64,000 nt of DNA from Primula veris (Eukaryota; Streptophyta; Magnoliopsida; Ericales; Primulaceae): assembly GCA_963682055.1 (NCBI GenBank), contig OY821742.1:19464135-19528134 (forward strand), given 5' to 3'. The notes beneath the pieces are model-generated. The model saw only the letters and a list, made by a program, of their open reading frames with translations, did not search any database and had not been told where the DNA came from. Positions 22,917-34,272 of the stretch are shown here, in pieces (within the stretch, counting starts at the first letter, position 1; each line of letters begins with the position of its first letter). The position numbers and the translations under genes were made by a program.

Positions 22917-25310
22917 TCCCAGCAACGGATTCGATAATCAGTTTATCAACTAGAGAACCATGTTTGTCTGCAATTTAAAAGATAAGCTTATCAGGTTTTA
23001 AGACTTTTAAGGTGGATATCATTGGTGAGTAGCTTATGAGCCAGCTTGTTAACATTATTTTCCCAAAAAAAATACGCTTTAAGAACCTGAAACCTAGTTG
23101 TTTTTTACTGAAAACGAAGCTACCATTTTAACCGTGTTCCCACATATTAAAATTTAGATCACCTAGCCCACAGTTCTGTTCTTTCTCTTTTCCGCTATAA
23201 TATCTTATAGTATTATTGGCTGGCTTTCTCTCACTCGACCATGAGACTCATATGCACTCAAGAACTAAGTTAAAAGATACTAAACGTAAAATATTACTAC
23301 AAAACTGAGTTCTATATTACAATACTTATATACTTTTGTTTCCATTTATCAAACAAATAACTGTCTTGAAAAAAATATAAAAGATATCTTGTTTGTTTCT
23401 CCAAGAACGAGATATTCTCATCCTTATTACTTATGATTCTTTCTTTATTACCTTACAAATATTTTTAAGCCGGCTTAAATTATCTGCTACTAAATAAGTC
23501 AATACAAGTTTAAACATTCATAAACACCCAGCTTTGACTGAAATGTATCAGTCAGTAACAGGAATCAAGTTTTGAGCTATTATTGAGATCAAAGAACATC
23601 GAACAAGGAATGTGATATAAGCCCAAATTTATAAATTGAATTTGAAGATCAAAGAACCGGAATGATAGCTTTTATTAAGACCAACTGATTCATAGCTTTA
23701 CCAATTGAATTTGCAGTTGCTATTTAACCATTTTCTTGTAGTGTTACTTCAACAGTTGGTAAATTCCATACTGATGCAAAACCTTGATTGATGATTTAAT
23801 GAAAAAGACTGTTTCATAGTAATTTTACAGGAATAACGATATTTTTCTATCCGAACATTTCTTCATAAGTTCAAGTTTTAAAAAGTACCAGTCAAGAAAA
23901 TATCTTTCAGAAAAATATGCAGAGAAACTATATCACCCAAGAAATGAAAAATAGTAAGAAACAATATTAAATCTTTTTCAGTTGCCCTTTTTTGAACATA
24001 TTAAATATCCCATTTGCAGTTGCCCTTTTTCACACACTTTAGCAAGAAATGAAAAATAGTAAGAAACATAACAGATCACCCAATCAAGGTTATTTCTGTA
24101 TAACTTTTCAGATTATGTCGTCAGATGATTTCGGAATATTATTCAAATAAACTTTATCGGGGAGTGGAATCGAACCCACAAACTCCTATTAAAGATTGTC
24201 ATATGAATTTTAATCATAATCATTCCAAAAACAGTGAAATTAAATAAGTCCAAAAATATCTGGATTAAACACAATTTTAATTAATTAAAACCCAATTTTT
24301 TAACCATCTATCCTAACAACAAAATTACTTCTTTCTTATTTTAGCAATTTCACTATCAAGGAAATCCTACAGTTAGGCGACTATAATAAATGAATGAATG
24401 AGTGTCATATAACATTATTTGGTAACATAAAGGAAACCTTTTCCAGTAATAATTAAAAATACAAAAAAGCAAAAAAAAAAAACACTATTTGGTAACAATA
24501 AAGAAACCTTTTTTCCAGTAAGAATTAAAAATACAAAAAGCGAAAATATAACATTATTTGGTAACATAAAAAAACCCTTTTTCCAGTAAGAATTGAAAAT
24601 ACAAAAGCGAATATATAACATTATATGGTAACATAAAAAAAAAAACAGTAAGAATTGAAAATACAAAAGCGAATATACAACATTATTTGGTAACATAAAA
24701 GGAACTAGAAAAGAAACAAGAAATGAAAAATAGTACTAAGAAACATAACAGATCACCCAATAAAGTTTATTTCTGTATAATATTTCATATCAAGTCTTCA
24801 GAGGGTTCAGAATACTATTAAAATAAACGATAATGGGGAGTGGAATCAAACCATGCATAAATATTCAATCATGCAGTATTTGGAACATCCAATTAACCCT
24901 ATTCCAGTAAAAATTGAAAATACAAAAGCGAAAATGTAAGATTATTTGGTAACATCAAAGAAACTAGAAAAGCAAAAAACAAGAAATAAAAAAAGTAAGA
25001 AACACAACAGATCACCCAATCAAGGTTATTTTTGTATAGTTTTTCATATTAAGTTGTCAGAGGATTCAGAATAATGGGATATACATTCCAAAACAGTGGT
25101 TCTTCTTGGCATATAATAAATTTCAATGTTTTAAGACTGTAGCTATAATAAATGAATGAATGAATGTCATATAACATATTAACATTATTTGGTAACATGA
25201 ACATGAACATGAAAAAAACCCAATTTCCAGTAACTAGAATTGAAAAAGAAAATAGAAAAGAGAAAAACTAGAAATGTTACCTGCGAGCTTTTAGTTCCTT
25301 CTCTCACACG
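22917..25310 (-). promoter_or_regulatory. 5' leader and leader intron of F-box copy 2
   Basis: The leader intron runs 22968-25280 (donor CGCAG|GTAACA, acceptor ATTGCAG). The four-codon-length uORF ATG GTT CTC TAG is at 22950-22961, as in copy 1. The candidate leader exon lies from 25281 to about 25310. The intron differs from copy 1 mainly by tandem expansion of a short unit at 24405-24720. Confidence 0.5.
24405..24720. repeat. Degenerate tandem repeat in the copy 2 leader intron
   Basis: About five units of roughly 60-70 bp are built on TAACATTATTTGGTAACATAAA followed by a CCAGTAAGAATTGAAAATAC-like segment. Copy 1 has only about two units at 7105-7210. Expansion is therefore specific to copy 2. 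The minus-strand open frame at 24415-24696 is a product of this repeat and is not a gene. Confidence 0.75.
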
Positions 25311-27099
25311 TTTTCTTTTCTTTGCTTCTTTATTATTTAGTGAGTTAGGAAATACTATATGTTTTAAATATGTCAGATATTTCTATAGCTATTATATTAT
25401 CGAATAAGGGGTATTTTGAAGCGGTAATGTTTTTGAACCAATTTTGAGTAATGGTTAAGTAAAGCAAAATCAATTAAGACTTAGACCATTTTTATATTTG
25501 GTTTAATTACGTCCTGCCAAGTGGACAACTATTTTTTTTAAAGATTATGGGTATGTCTGACAACAGATTTATTTAGCTGATTTTCAGATTTTAGATTTTC
25601 AAAATGTGGATGTTTAGACAGTTACATTATTTAGGTTATGAAAAACAGATTTTTAACTTTAAAAAGCTAAAAAATCAATAAAACCGAAAGGCTTGATTTT
25701 GGTTGGAGTTTTAAAACAGATTTTTAAAATCTACGTTTTGACCAAATAATTTTGCCAAACTGACCCTAAATCGATCAATATATTAATAAAAAGGTGAAAC
25801 CGGCAATGACCATAACTTGGACGGCCCTGACCCAAGTTGAGTAAGTCTTAGACGTCGGGCAAAGGTTATGATATTTTTTTTACGGGCAACACGTCATGAA
25901 CTCTTTTAAAAATATATTATGTATTAATATATGAAATATTAAATAGTTATAAATATACATTATGTTACTAGTTATTATGTCAACTTGTTGGCATGAGTTC
26001 AAAACCCATTACTTACTATTTTATTTTATTTATTTTTTGTTTGTATTTTATGGGCAACAAATTGTTTTTAGCCTTGGACATATAAATTAACCGGACCGGC
26101 CATACAAACTATAATGGACTACAATTACATAACGATTAGTCACCTATAAACATGGGGCTTGGTCGTCAAATACTAATAATGAACCTTTTTCTACATGTAT
26201 GAGTTTATTTCAGTTTATTATTCGTATTTTGGACCAATATTGATTTGGTGATCTGTCTTTTAAAAAACTGGATTTAAGCTTCTGTTATACAATGTTAATG
26301 ATTTGCGACCTTCCGTTTTTGGATGATAAAAATTACAGATTAGTAGTTTAGTCCTTATAGTTTTGAACTTTACACATGCATGAGTTTATTTCAGTTTATT
26401 GTTCGTATTTTGGACCAATGTTGATTTGGTGACCTGTCTTTAAAAAAACTAGATTTAAACTTCTGTTATACAATGTTAATGATTTGTGACATTCCATTTT
26501 TTGATGATAAAAATTACAGATTAGTAGTTTAGTCTGTATAGTTTAGAACTTTACAGACCTTACTATTATAAAAGATGCAAATTTCAATTTGAAAAAACTA
26601 AGTTTTATTGTTTCGATTTAATTTTTTTAACACTATAAACAAATTCCATTCCAAAGCTTTGTAAAAAATGGTTTTATTTTTACTTTTGCAGAGATGTGTA
26701 AAATACTTCTTCTATTTTATTTTATTTTGAGAAAAATTACTTATTTTTAGAAAAGACAAATTTTAAATATAATAAGTAAGAAATAATATTAATCTTAAAA
26801 AAAAAACTTATTTTTTCAAATTGTTTAGTATATAAATCTCTTTCAAAAATAAATCAAGTTCTTGGAAAATGTTGTTTTATCTAAAGAAAACAAAACTTTA
26901 AAAACAAAGTTCTTTTCAAAATAGTTGTTTATTTCTTTAGTAAAGTTTCTCGTAAACAATCTTAAAAGAAATTGTTTTAAGCAAACATTGTAATGGTAAA
27001 AAGAAAACAATTCAGTACCTTATTAATCAAAATAATCTTTTTTTGAAGAAAAACCAATTTTCTTGAAAAAAATGGTCTTAAACTTACTTAGTATAGTGA
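25311..27099. other. Spacer between modules 2 and 3
   Basis: AT-rich sequence without a supportable gene. It contains a tandem duplication at 26192-26554 and poly(T)/poly(A) runs. No terminal repeats were recognised. Confidence 0.5.
26192..26554. repeat. Direct tandem duplication, ~181-bp unit
   Basis: Unit 1 (26192-26372) and unit 2 (26373-26554) share GAGTTTATTTCAGTTTATT, ATTTTGGACCAAT, ATACAATGTTAATGATTTG and ATTACAGATTAGTAGTTTAG with scattered substitutions. There is no coding frame. Confidence 0.85.
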
Positions 27100-28640
27100 A
27101 AAAGATCTTGGGAAGAGTGACATCAACAATGAATCGTAGGTCTTAAACTACTTACTCACAAGATAGCACTAAAAGGCCAAAGCATATCTTACTATTTGTT
27201 CATAAATCTGAACTGAGTATTAAGTTAAATGAGTCATATACTCGTGTTCTTTGTTGTTCTCCGAATACATGAGACTGTGGTCGATCAAGAACACTATGAT
27301 ACAACATAACTTTAATTTAAGTTACCTGTTTCTTTCTAGCAGGCTGTATTTGCTAATTTTCTTTTCCAACTCTCAACTTATGATAGCCTAAACAACAATA
27401 ATGTGCGAAAACATCCGCGAACCTGATCAAGGGAACTAATAAGGCATAAGTATGCAAAAATACGGCTTGTTTGTTTACGGTAAGTCGGTAGCCCTATTCA
27501 ATTTTGGAAAGAAAATACGTAACGGCAAGGTATCATCTTTTTCAAAATCGATGGGAATAGATGAAGTTAATTAAAATTCTAGAATATAATTACAATTCCT
27601 CCGATCGATTTCTTGAATCTAAAAGGACTTGGCAACTTTGGCAGAATTACTGTTGCCATTTAGCATCTGAATTTTCAGTTGCCATTTAACAGATCCTGTT
27701 AATAAATCAAGGCTCGTGCAATTTAATTGAATTAAGAATGTTTAGGAGGGGAAAAGCCTGTGGGGTGCTTTCGAGTGTAAAAGAATGAAATTAATCCCTC
27801 GGGTTATCCAACAAAAGGAGAAAAAAAGGACGATGGTAACGATAGTTGGTTACAATCAAAATCTAAGTCATTGACAGATTAAGTTCCCAAGTTCATAGTA
27901 CCAACTCCATAAGATAATTCGCATACCATATAAAACAACCCACTGTAACAATCACAAGCCAAAAACACAAGTTTACTCGCAAAGCTAATGCGAAAACTTA
28001 ATATGTGATTTCCTGTTCTTTCCGAGCCTGAAATGTTGAATCAGATGCCCAATACATCTACAGTATCCTCCACCAAGGAAATAGCTCTCGACTCTCCATG
28101 CAATCTCAGACCTCCACCCCTATGATAACAAAGAATAATTAAAAAAGATTCTCCTTCAAATAGTGAAATTTAGGCCAAATACATTGTGGAAATGAAATTG
28201 GTTTTGAAGGGAAATGGAGATTGGAGCTGGCTGACCATTTAAATACAAACTTTCTGATTCTACAGCAGAACATGAAGAGTTATAACAGTAGAACATACCC
28301 CAAATTGAGTCAACTTAAAACTACCAAGTTGCAATAAGTTATTTAATCACTTTGTTAACTTAGCATGGCTTCAGTTTCACTTTGTTAGCTTAGATTCATC
28401 ATATATGCCATTAACAAGGCATGAAAAAAATTTGAAGAAAAAAAAACTCGATTCTAGAAGTTACAAAGAAAAATTGAACTTAATTAGCCAAAGGCTAACA
28501 TGCTTCGGCCCATCATAGGTGGATTAGGCAAAATGACCAAGTTCAGTAAAAACTCAGTTTTACAGCGATCTTGAGTTGTGACTGTGGAAAAATGAATCGG
28601 CTATTATTTGCAAGATTATAGAATCAACTAAAAGTACATG
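27100..28640 (-). pseudogene. 3' flank and last-exon remnant of F-box copy 3
   Basis: This stretch matches copy 1 from about 2490 to 4270, including the proposed last F-box exon (28041-28119, frame open to TGA 28041-28043). Similarity stops abruptly after AAAAGTACATGC at 28640. The rest of the gene resumes, in part, at 43139, so roughly 0.8 kb including the C-terminal coding region has been lost at the break. Confidence 0.8.
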
Positions 28641-29666
28641 CGGTCTCATCCTTCGAAAAATGAATCTGCTAAAACACCTCCTAACCGACCTCATCCTCCT
28701 CTCATGCGGTCCCCGATGACCATCTTCGGTTTTTCAGTTTTTCGATTGTATCGATGATTATCTTTTTATTGGAGTTAATAGATTAGCATATTGGGTCTTG
28801 ATTGGTATGAGCGATCGCAGCACATTGATAATTGTTTCGGTGTTTGGTTGGTGCTTTTAAGGTTTTAATACTTGATAGGTATGTCTAGATCGGGTTATGC
28901 CATCCCAATGGAGCTTATATAGCCGATCTGAGTTGAGATCTGTAAGGCCCTCCTTTACCCTCTTTTGCTGATGTCTGGTTGTCACTTTCCTTTGTTTGAC
29001 TCGATTTTGCGGATTTAGGTTAACTACCGATCAGAGATTTCTATTCGTCTTTTAGACAGATTTGGGTTGTATGACTTTTGCTAGCTCAAGTTGGTGTTTT
29101 ATATATTACGATGTCTACACAACTGTTTATATTGTTTTGACGACGGAGCTTGCTATTATTGCCGATTTCTCTAGTGATTCTGTCGGTTTAATTAACTGCA
29201 ATTGGTCTTTTTTCGTTATTGATTATTATAGTTTGGAACGTATAATTCTATTTCGATATGGTACTAGGACCGATTGGTTGTTGGTTATTGGTTGTAGACG
29301 TTATGAAAGTGAGAGTCTGATTGTTTTGTTGGAACTATCTTGATAGGCCTCTCACGAGCGGATTTTGTGTGTTGACACCTCGGTGGCGTATGCTAAGCCA
29401 GATCGAGTTGGTTTTGTTTTTTTTGTGTCTCACTGTCGCTATGTCTCGTACTGTAATCATCAGTTCTCATCTGTTTGTTTCGTCGGAACGTTCGTTCCAG
29501 ATATCAATATTTCATCTTTCTTTATTTAAACAGTTGATTAGAGTTTTGTATGTATTTTACTTATTTTTGGGTTTATTTTTCTTTACTTCTCAGGGTAGGG
29601 GTGGGAAGATTTGGGTTGTAAGGTTTTTGTGCCCGTGAATTTCATTAGTCATTTGGAGTTTGTTGC
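28641..29666 (+). other. Unassigned island between module 3 and the Copia remnant
   Basis: About 1 kb with a less AT-rich, T-rich composition unlike both neighbours. It has no homology to the F-box modules and no Copia coding. It ends in TTTGTTGCAG directly against Copia integrase coding, resembling an intron 3' end. Plus-strand open frames at 29062-29343 and 29321-29638 match nothing I know. It may be the leader and intron of a captured gene, or unrecognised 5' sequence of the retroelement. Function unknown. Confidence 0.35.
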
Positions 29667-31426
29667 AGGTGTTGAACAAGCTACCGTACAAGAAGCGTGA
29701 TAAACCACCTTATGAATTGTGGAAACGCCATGGGCCGAGCTATAAAATATTAAGGGTTTGGGGTTGTCTTGCGAATGTCCTAGTCTTGCTTCCGAAAAGA
29801 ACGAGAATTGAGCCAAATACGGTAGACTGTGTGTTCATAGGATATGCACACAATAGTAGTGCTTATCGGTTTCTCGTGCACAAGTCGGATAATCCCGAAG
29901 TGCATGTAGATACGATCATCGAAGCTCGAGAAGTTTCTTTCTTCGAGGATATCTTTCCCAGCAAATCTTCCAAAACTATAGAGACTAAGGAGTCGAACAG
30001 TGAGGAAAATATGGGGGCAAGTGAAGCAGTGGAGGTAGTATAAGAAGAGCCTCGACGAAATAAAATGGCAAGGAAGGAAATTTCCTTTGGTCCAGATTTT
30101 ATAACCTTCATGATAGAAGGAGAACCGACGACATACAAACAAGTAATGTTATCCCCGAAAGCCCAATATTGGGAGGAAGCGATCAACAATGAGGTTGAAT
30201 CGATTTTATAAAATCACACTTGAAAACTAGTGGATCTTTCACCAGGGTGTAAGCCGCTAGGCCACAAGTGGATCTTCAAGAGGAAGAGAAAGGTTGATGG
30301 AACGATCGAAAAATACAAAGCGAGACTTGTAGTGAAAGGTTTTAGGCAAACCAAAGGTGTCGACTATTTCGACACGTATGCTCTTATTTCTAGGAAGACG
30401 TCAATCCAGATTGTCATTGCCCTTGCGGCACTGTTCAATTTGGAAATACCCTAGATGGATGTTAAATCGGCGTCCTTGAATGAAGAATTGGAAGAGAAAT
30501 TTTGCATGGAACAACCCGAAGGGTTTGTGTTTCCAGGTAAAGAACACAAAGTGTGTAAATTTGTAAAGTCCTTATATGGACTCAAAAAAGTACCTAAACA
30601 ATGGCATGAGAAATTTGATTGAGTGATGCTATCCAACTGTTTCCGTATCAACGAGTGTGACAAATGCGTCTATGTAAAAGGAAATGAAAATAATTACGTG
30701 GTAATCTTCCTTTACGTAGATGACATGATTATAATAGGGATTATTGATAACATCAACTCCACTAAGAAAATATTGTCACAAAAGTTCGAGATGAAAGATT
30801 TGGGTGTCGCTGATGTAATACTTGGTATGAAAATTACCAAGACATCAGACGGATATGCGCTATCTCAAACTATGTCAAGCAGATGCTTGATAAATTTGAT
30901 AAAGATAGCAGGGCTATATTCCGAACTCCAATAGAGATCTCAACCAACCTAAATAAGAACTTTGAGGAGAGTGTGAGACAATTGGAATATTCTCGGATAA
31001 TAGGCAGTATTATGTACGTCATGAACTGCACTAGACCGTACATAGCCAACTCAGTAAGTAGATTGAGTAGGTATACCAGTAATCCCAATGAGGAGCACTG
31101 AAAGGCCATCATGAGACTTCTCAGATACATGAGATTTACTACCGACCGAGGGTTGCAATATACCAGATATCCAGCAGTGCTGGAAGTGTATTCCGATGCT
31201 AACTGGATCTCTGATTCCAACAGTACTAGGTCCATGAGTGGATACATGTTTTTACTTAGAGGAATGGTAGTTTCATGGAGATCATCCAAGTAGACCTGCA
31301 TAGTTAGATCAACTATGAAATATGAGTTCATAGCCTTGGATCTAGCTACAGAAGAGGCTGATTGGCAAAGAAACTTTCTGGAAGGAATTCCAATGTGGCA
31401 AAAACCTGGTCCAGCAATAAGCATGC
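29667..31426 (+). pseudogene. Copia pol remnant: integrase C-terminus, RT, RNase H (first part)
   Basis: Reading frames in order: integrase tail (PYELWKRHGPSYKILRVWGC, FIGYAH); the RT start (LGHKWIFKRKRKVDG, KARLVVKGFRQTKGVDYFDTYA); RT core with SLYGLKKVPKQWH and the catalytic YVDDM near 30714-30728; then RNase H ([20 protein letters not shown]). Stops break the frame, for example at the end of the first segment (30041-30043), near 30209, at 30452-30454 and near 30620, with another after WRSSK near 31291. The remains are inactive. The frame runs into the Gypsy insertion at 31426 and picks up again beyond 41312. Confidence 0.88.
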
Positions 31427-33824
31427 TGTCACGCCCCAGATTTCAATAAAACCCGAGACATGAATTTGAAAACTAAAGAAACACACTAGAAGAAAATACA
31501 ACTTTCTAAGCACACTTCCACGACTTATATTACACAAAAATATTATATTACAATAGTACGTTTTCTACACAACTACTCCTAATGTACATCATTTACAAAG
31601 TATTACACCAAACTAAATAGGCTCTGAGTGCCTACTACCCGCACAACCCAAAATCTAGCCCGCTCGCAGCCCCGCTCAACAGCTTAACCTGTCCTGGAAC
31701 TCTGTACATCCGAACCTCTACCTAGAATAATAAAATAAACAAAGACGAGAAAACGAAGGAAAAGAGTGAGTCAACTATTCATTATATATATACGTCAACA
31801 AACTAAACATAAATAAATCATGCAATGCATATATATTTAGTTATTTATATATGTATTTTATCTTTTTATTTCTCCTCCGCTAACCTCCTCTACTACAACT
31901 ACTTACGCCAAGTGGCGTGACTCGATAAACGACTCAAATGTGTATAAAGTCGGATTCACAAATAAAGTGCCGGATCACTCCTCAGATCCACGTATGGAGT
32001 CAACTCCTCATGAAACCATACGCCGGCTATTGCCGTATTTCCGTGAACACCAGGCCCACCGGAACCCCCTTTGGCACGTGAACCCTAAAAGAAATATAAA
32101 AGACCGACGACAACAAATGACTCGCGACAACACCACCTCTCTCTTCGATTATTTAGTCTCATTAGTCCACTTTATTCATTAATTATATGATAAAAACATC
32201 AATGTTTGTAAATTTCTATATGGTAAAACATATAGTTAATCTACATAAACAACATTGAAATGAATAAGAGAACAAGCAAGAACTAAAATCCCTGTCTCCC
32301 ATCAAGAGTAGAACTCATATTTATTTTCTAAAAATTGAGACAGTAACTCCATAAGGCATGTAAACAAATAGGTCCAACTATATGAACACAACTATGATTA
32401 ATATCACTATTACAAACCACCTAGCAACATACACAAGCTGGAATTTGATTCCGCATAATATTATAAACACCAATAGTTATCAAGTTAGTTAAGCATCTCT
32501 CGACTTTTAAATTGCGCAGAAGCATCGGTCAAAACGAAACAAAGGCCAAATCCTTTCTACATTCCAGGCATTAATGAAAATAACAAATTTATAAGTTCCA
32601 ACTTCCAACAATGGAGTAAATAACTGCTCTTCGATTCCAAATCTTTTGTGAAGTATCATTCCAAGCATATGATCCCAAAAGAGCAAGAAATTGAAGAATA
32701 CAACAAACTATATCCACTGGAACATAACACCCTCTAGCATTTAAGCACTTAAGTAGTTGATCCGATAACATACAAACAGCAGTTTTCATTAAATAATAAA
32801 TACACCGTAATTTTTCTCGGATTTGAAAACGTGCAATAAACATCATGCCATGACTCATGAGAGTAAAAAGGCCACTCTCATTAAGCAACAAGTCAAAAGA
32901 CAAACAATAAAATTTTATAAGAGTTGTTTGGGGATGATCTAAATGATCTAAAAGAGAGACAACACAGACCTGAACTTAAAAGCAAAGTTCAGACACCACG
33001 AAATGCAAAGCAATACAACAAAACTTAAAGCTAATAACACTAATTAATTGATTCTGAAGGAACAAAGCGAGTTGAACTTTAAAGAATACAACTGTTAAGT
33101 TTATAATATAGTAATTTAATGGAAAGAAGTAATAGGAAACTAACAATAATCATGTCAAAAAGGAGACTCTCATCAGATTGCATAACAGAACTCAGTAACA
33201 ACTATATAACCCCAGCTATGAGGATTTCTTCTAGTATAGATAACAAACACAGAAAGACTCCCCTTTAAGTACCAAAATGGTACCTTAATCGAAGCTCAAA
33301 AGGTCTGGACAGATACGCTACGATAGGCAGGTAATAAAAAGGGCTTAAACTCCTCGTGCTTAGCCTCCAAACTCAGCTCAAACCCACGAGCGACGCAACA
33401 AAAGGACTTGTTAAAACTGCCCACAATAAAGATAAATTACAGCCTTTTAAAGGATCAAAACAGACTTGAAAAGGGGAAAAAAAATACTGAATATATACCT
33501 CAAAATACTCTCCTCTGCGATAGCTATGTAACGGAGAAGACGGATTGAAAAACGGATAATCGATTCAAAAGAAAACTGGGTTTAAAAAGTGTGTTTATAT
33601 ATATATATATTTCTATCTCTATCTCTCTGTATCTTTCTCTCTATCTGTGTATATATATATCTCTGCTTCTTTTTTTTTTTTTTTTTTTTATTATGTATAA
33701 CTATTAAAAGGCTGAAGAGGTAAAGATAAAAACAAAGTGGACCCCACGTATTTTTACTAAAGATATTTTTACTAAAGATATTTCTCTCTATCTACATATA
33801 TATATATATACTCAGGTTATTACA
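31427..33824 (-). repeat. 3' LTR of the Gypsy element
   Basis: In element orientation it starts TGTAATAACC and ends GGGCGTGACA. It has TA-rich microsatellites near 33597-33660 and 33795-33810 and a tandemly doubled ACTAAAGATATTTTT phrase near 33755-33785. Inverted repeats occur near 31908-32030: ACGCCA/TGGCGT, GGATC/GATCC and CGTATGG/CCATACG. Short frames at 31940-32182 and 32589-32903 recur in the other LTR and are not genes. Confidence 0.93.
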
Positions 33825-33832
33825 TCCTCCAC
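33825..33832 (-). other. Polypurine tract of the Gypsy element
   Basis: On the minus strand GTGGAGGA directly precedes the 3' LTR start TGTAATAACC. The position and composition fit the plus-strand primer. Confidence 0.8.
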
Positions 33833-33835
33833 AAG

Positions 33836-34249
33836 TTATAAAATTTTCGTCCTCGAAATTTTAAATCTACCTTCATTGCCAAACAGCTCTGGATACTTTG
33901 AGCGAATCTCACGCTCTCGTTCCCACGTCGTCTCCTCTGTCCCATGATGCCTCCACATGACCTTCACCAGTCGAATAGACTTGTTACGGAGTACTTGCTC
34001 ACGATGATCAATGATTCGAATCGGTCGAATCTCATAGGAAACATCTTCGTCTACTTCTACATCTGACCAATCTAGAACATGTGAGGGATCAGGTTCATAC
34101 TTCCGAAGCATAGAAACATGGAATACAGGGTGGATTCTTGAGAGTTGAGGTGGTAAGGCAAGTCGATACGCTACTTCTCCAACTGTTTCCAGAATTTCAA
34201 ATGGCCCAATGTACCTTGGTGACAATTTTCCTCGCTTCCCAAACCTCAT
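33836..34249 (-). pseudogene. Gypsy pol C-terminus with chromodomain (shifted frame)
   Basis: This frame continues integrase after a frameshift at about 34260-34275. It opens with [17 protein letters not shown] (the conserved integrase C-terminal GPY/F module), then [16 protein letters not shown]. About residues 72-123 form a chromodomain ([20 protein letters not shown], then [15 protein letters not shown]). By family knowledge such chromodomains steer integration to particular chromatin. It belongs to the same polyprotein as 34273-38151; the break lies in a T/A homopolymer stretch, so a sequencing error is possible. Confidence 0.88.
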
Positions 34250-34272
34250 TAACCCCTTTCTAGGTGAAAATT

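Larger units (their letters stand above)
11290..25310 (-). repeat. F-box module, copy 2 (interrupted by an LTR element)
   Basis: Homology to copy 1 begins near 11290 (equivalent of about 2715) and runs to 11448. It is broken by the element 11449-20290 and resumes after the duplicated TGAAT at 20291 (equivalent of about 3100 in copy 1). It then continues through the F-box gene and leader intron to about 25310. Part of the 3' flank present in copies 1 and 3 (equivalent of about 2850-3080) is missing from copy 2, so a deletion preceded or accompanied its history. Confidence 0.85.
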
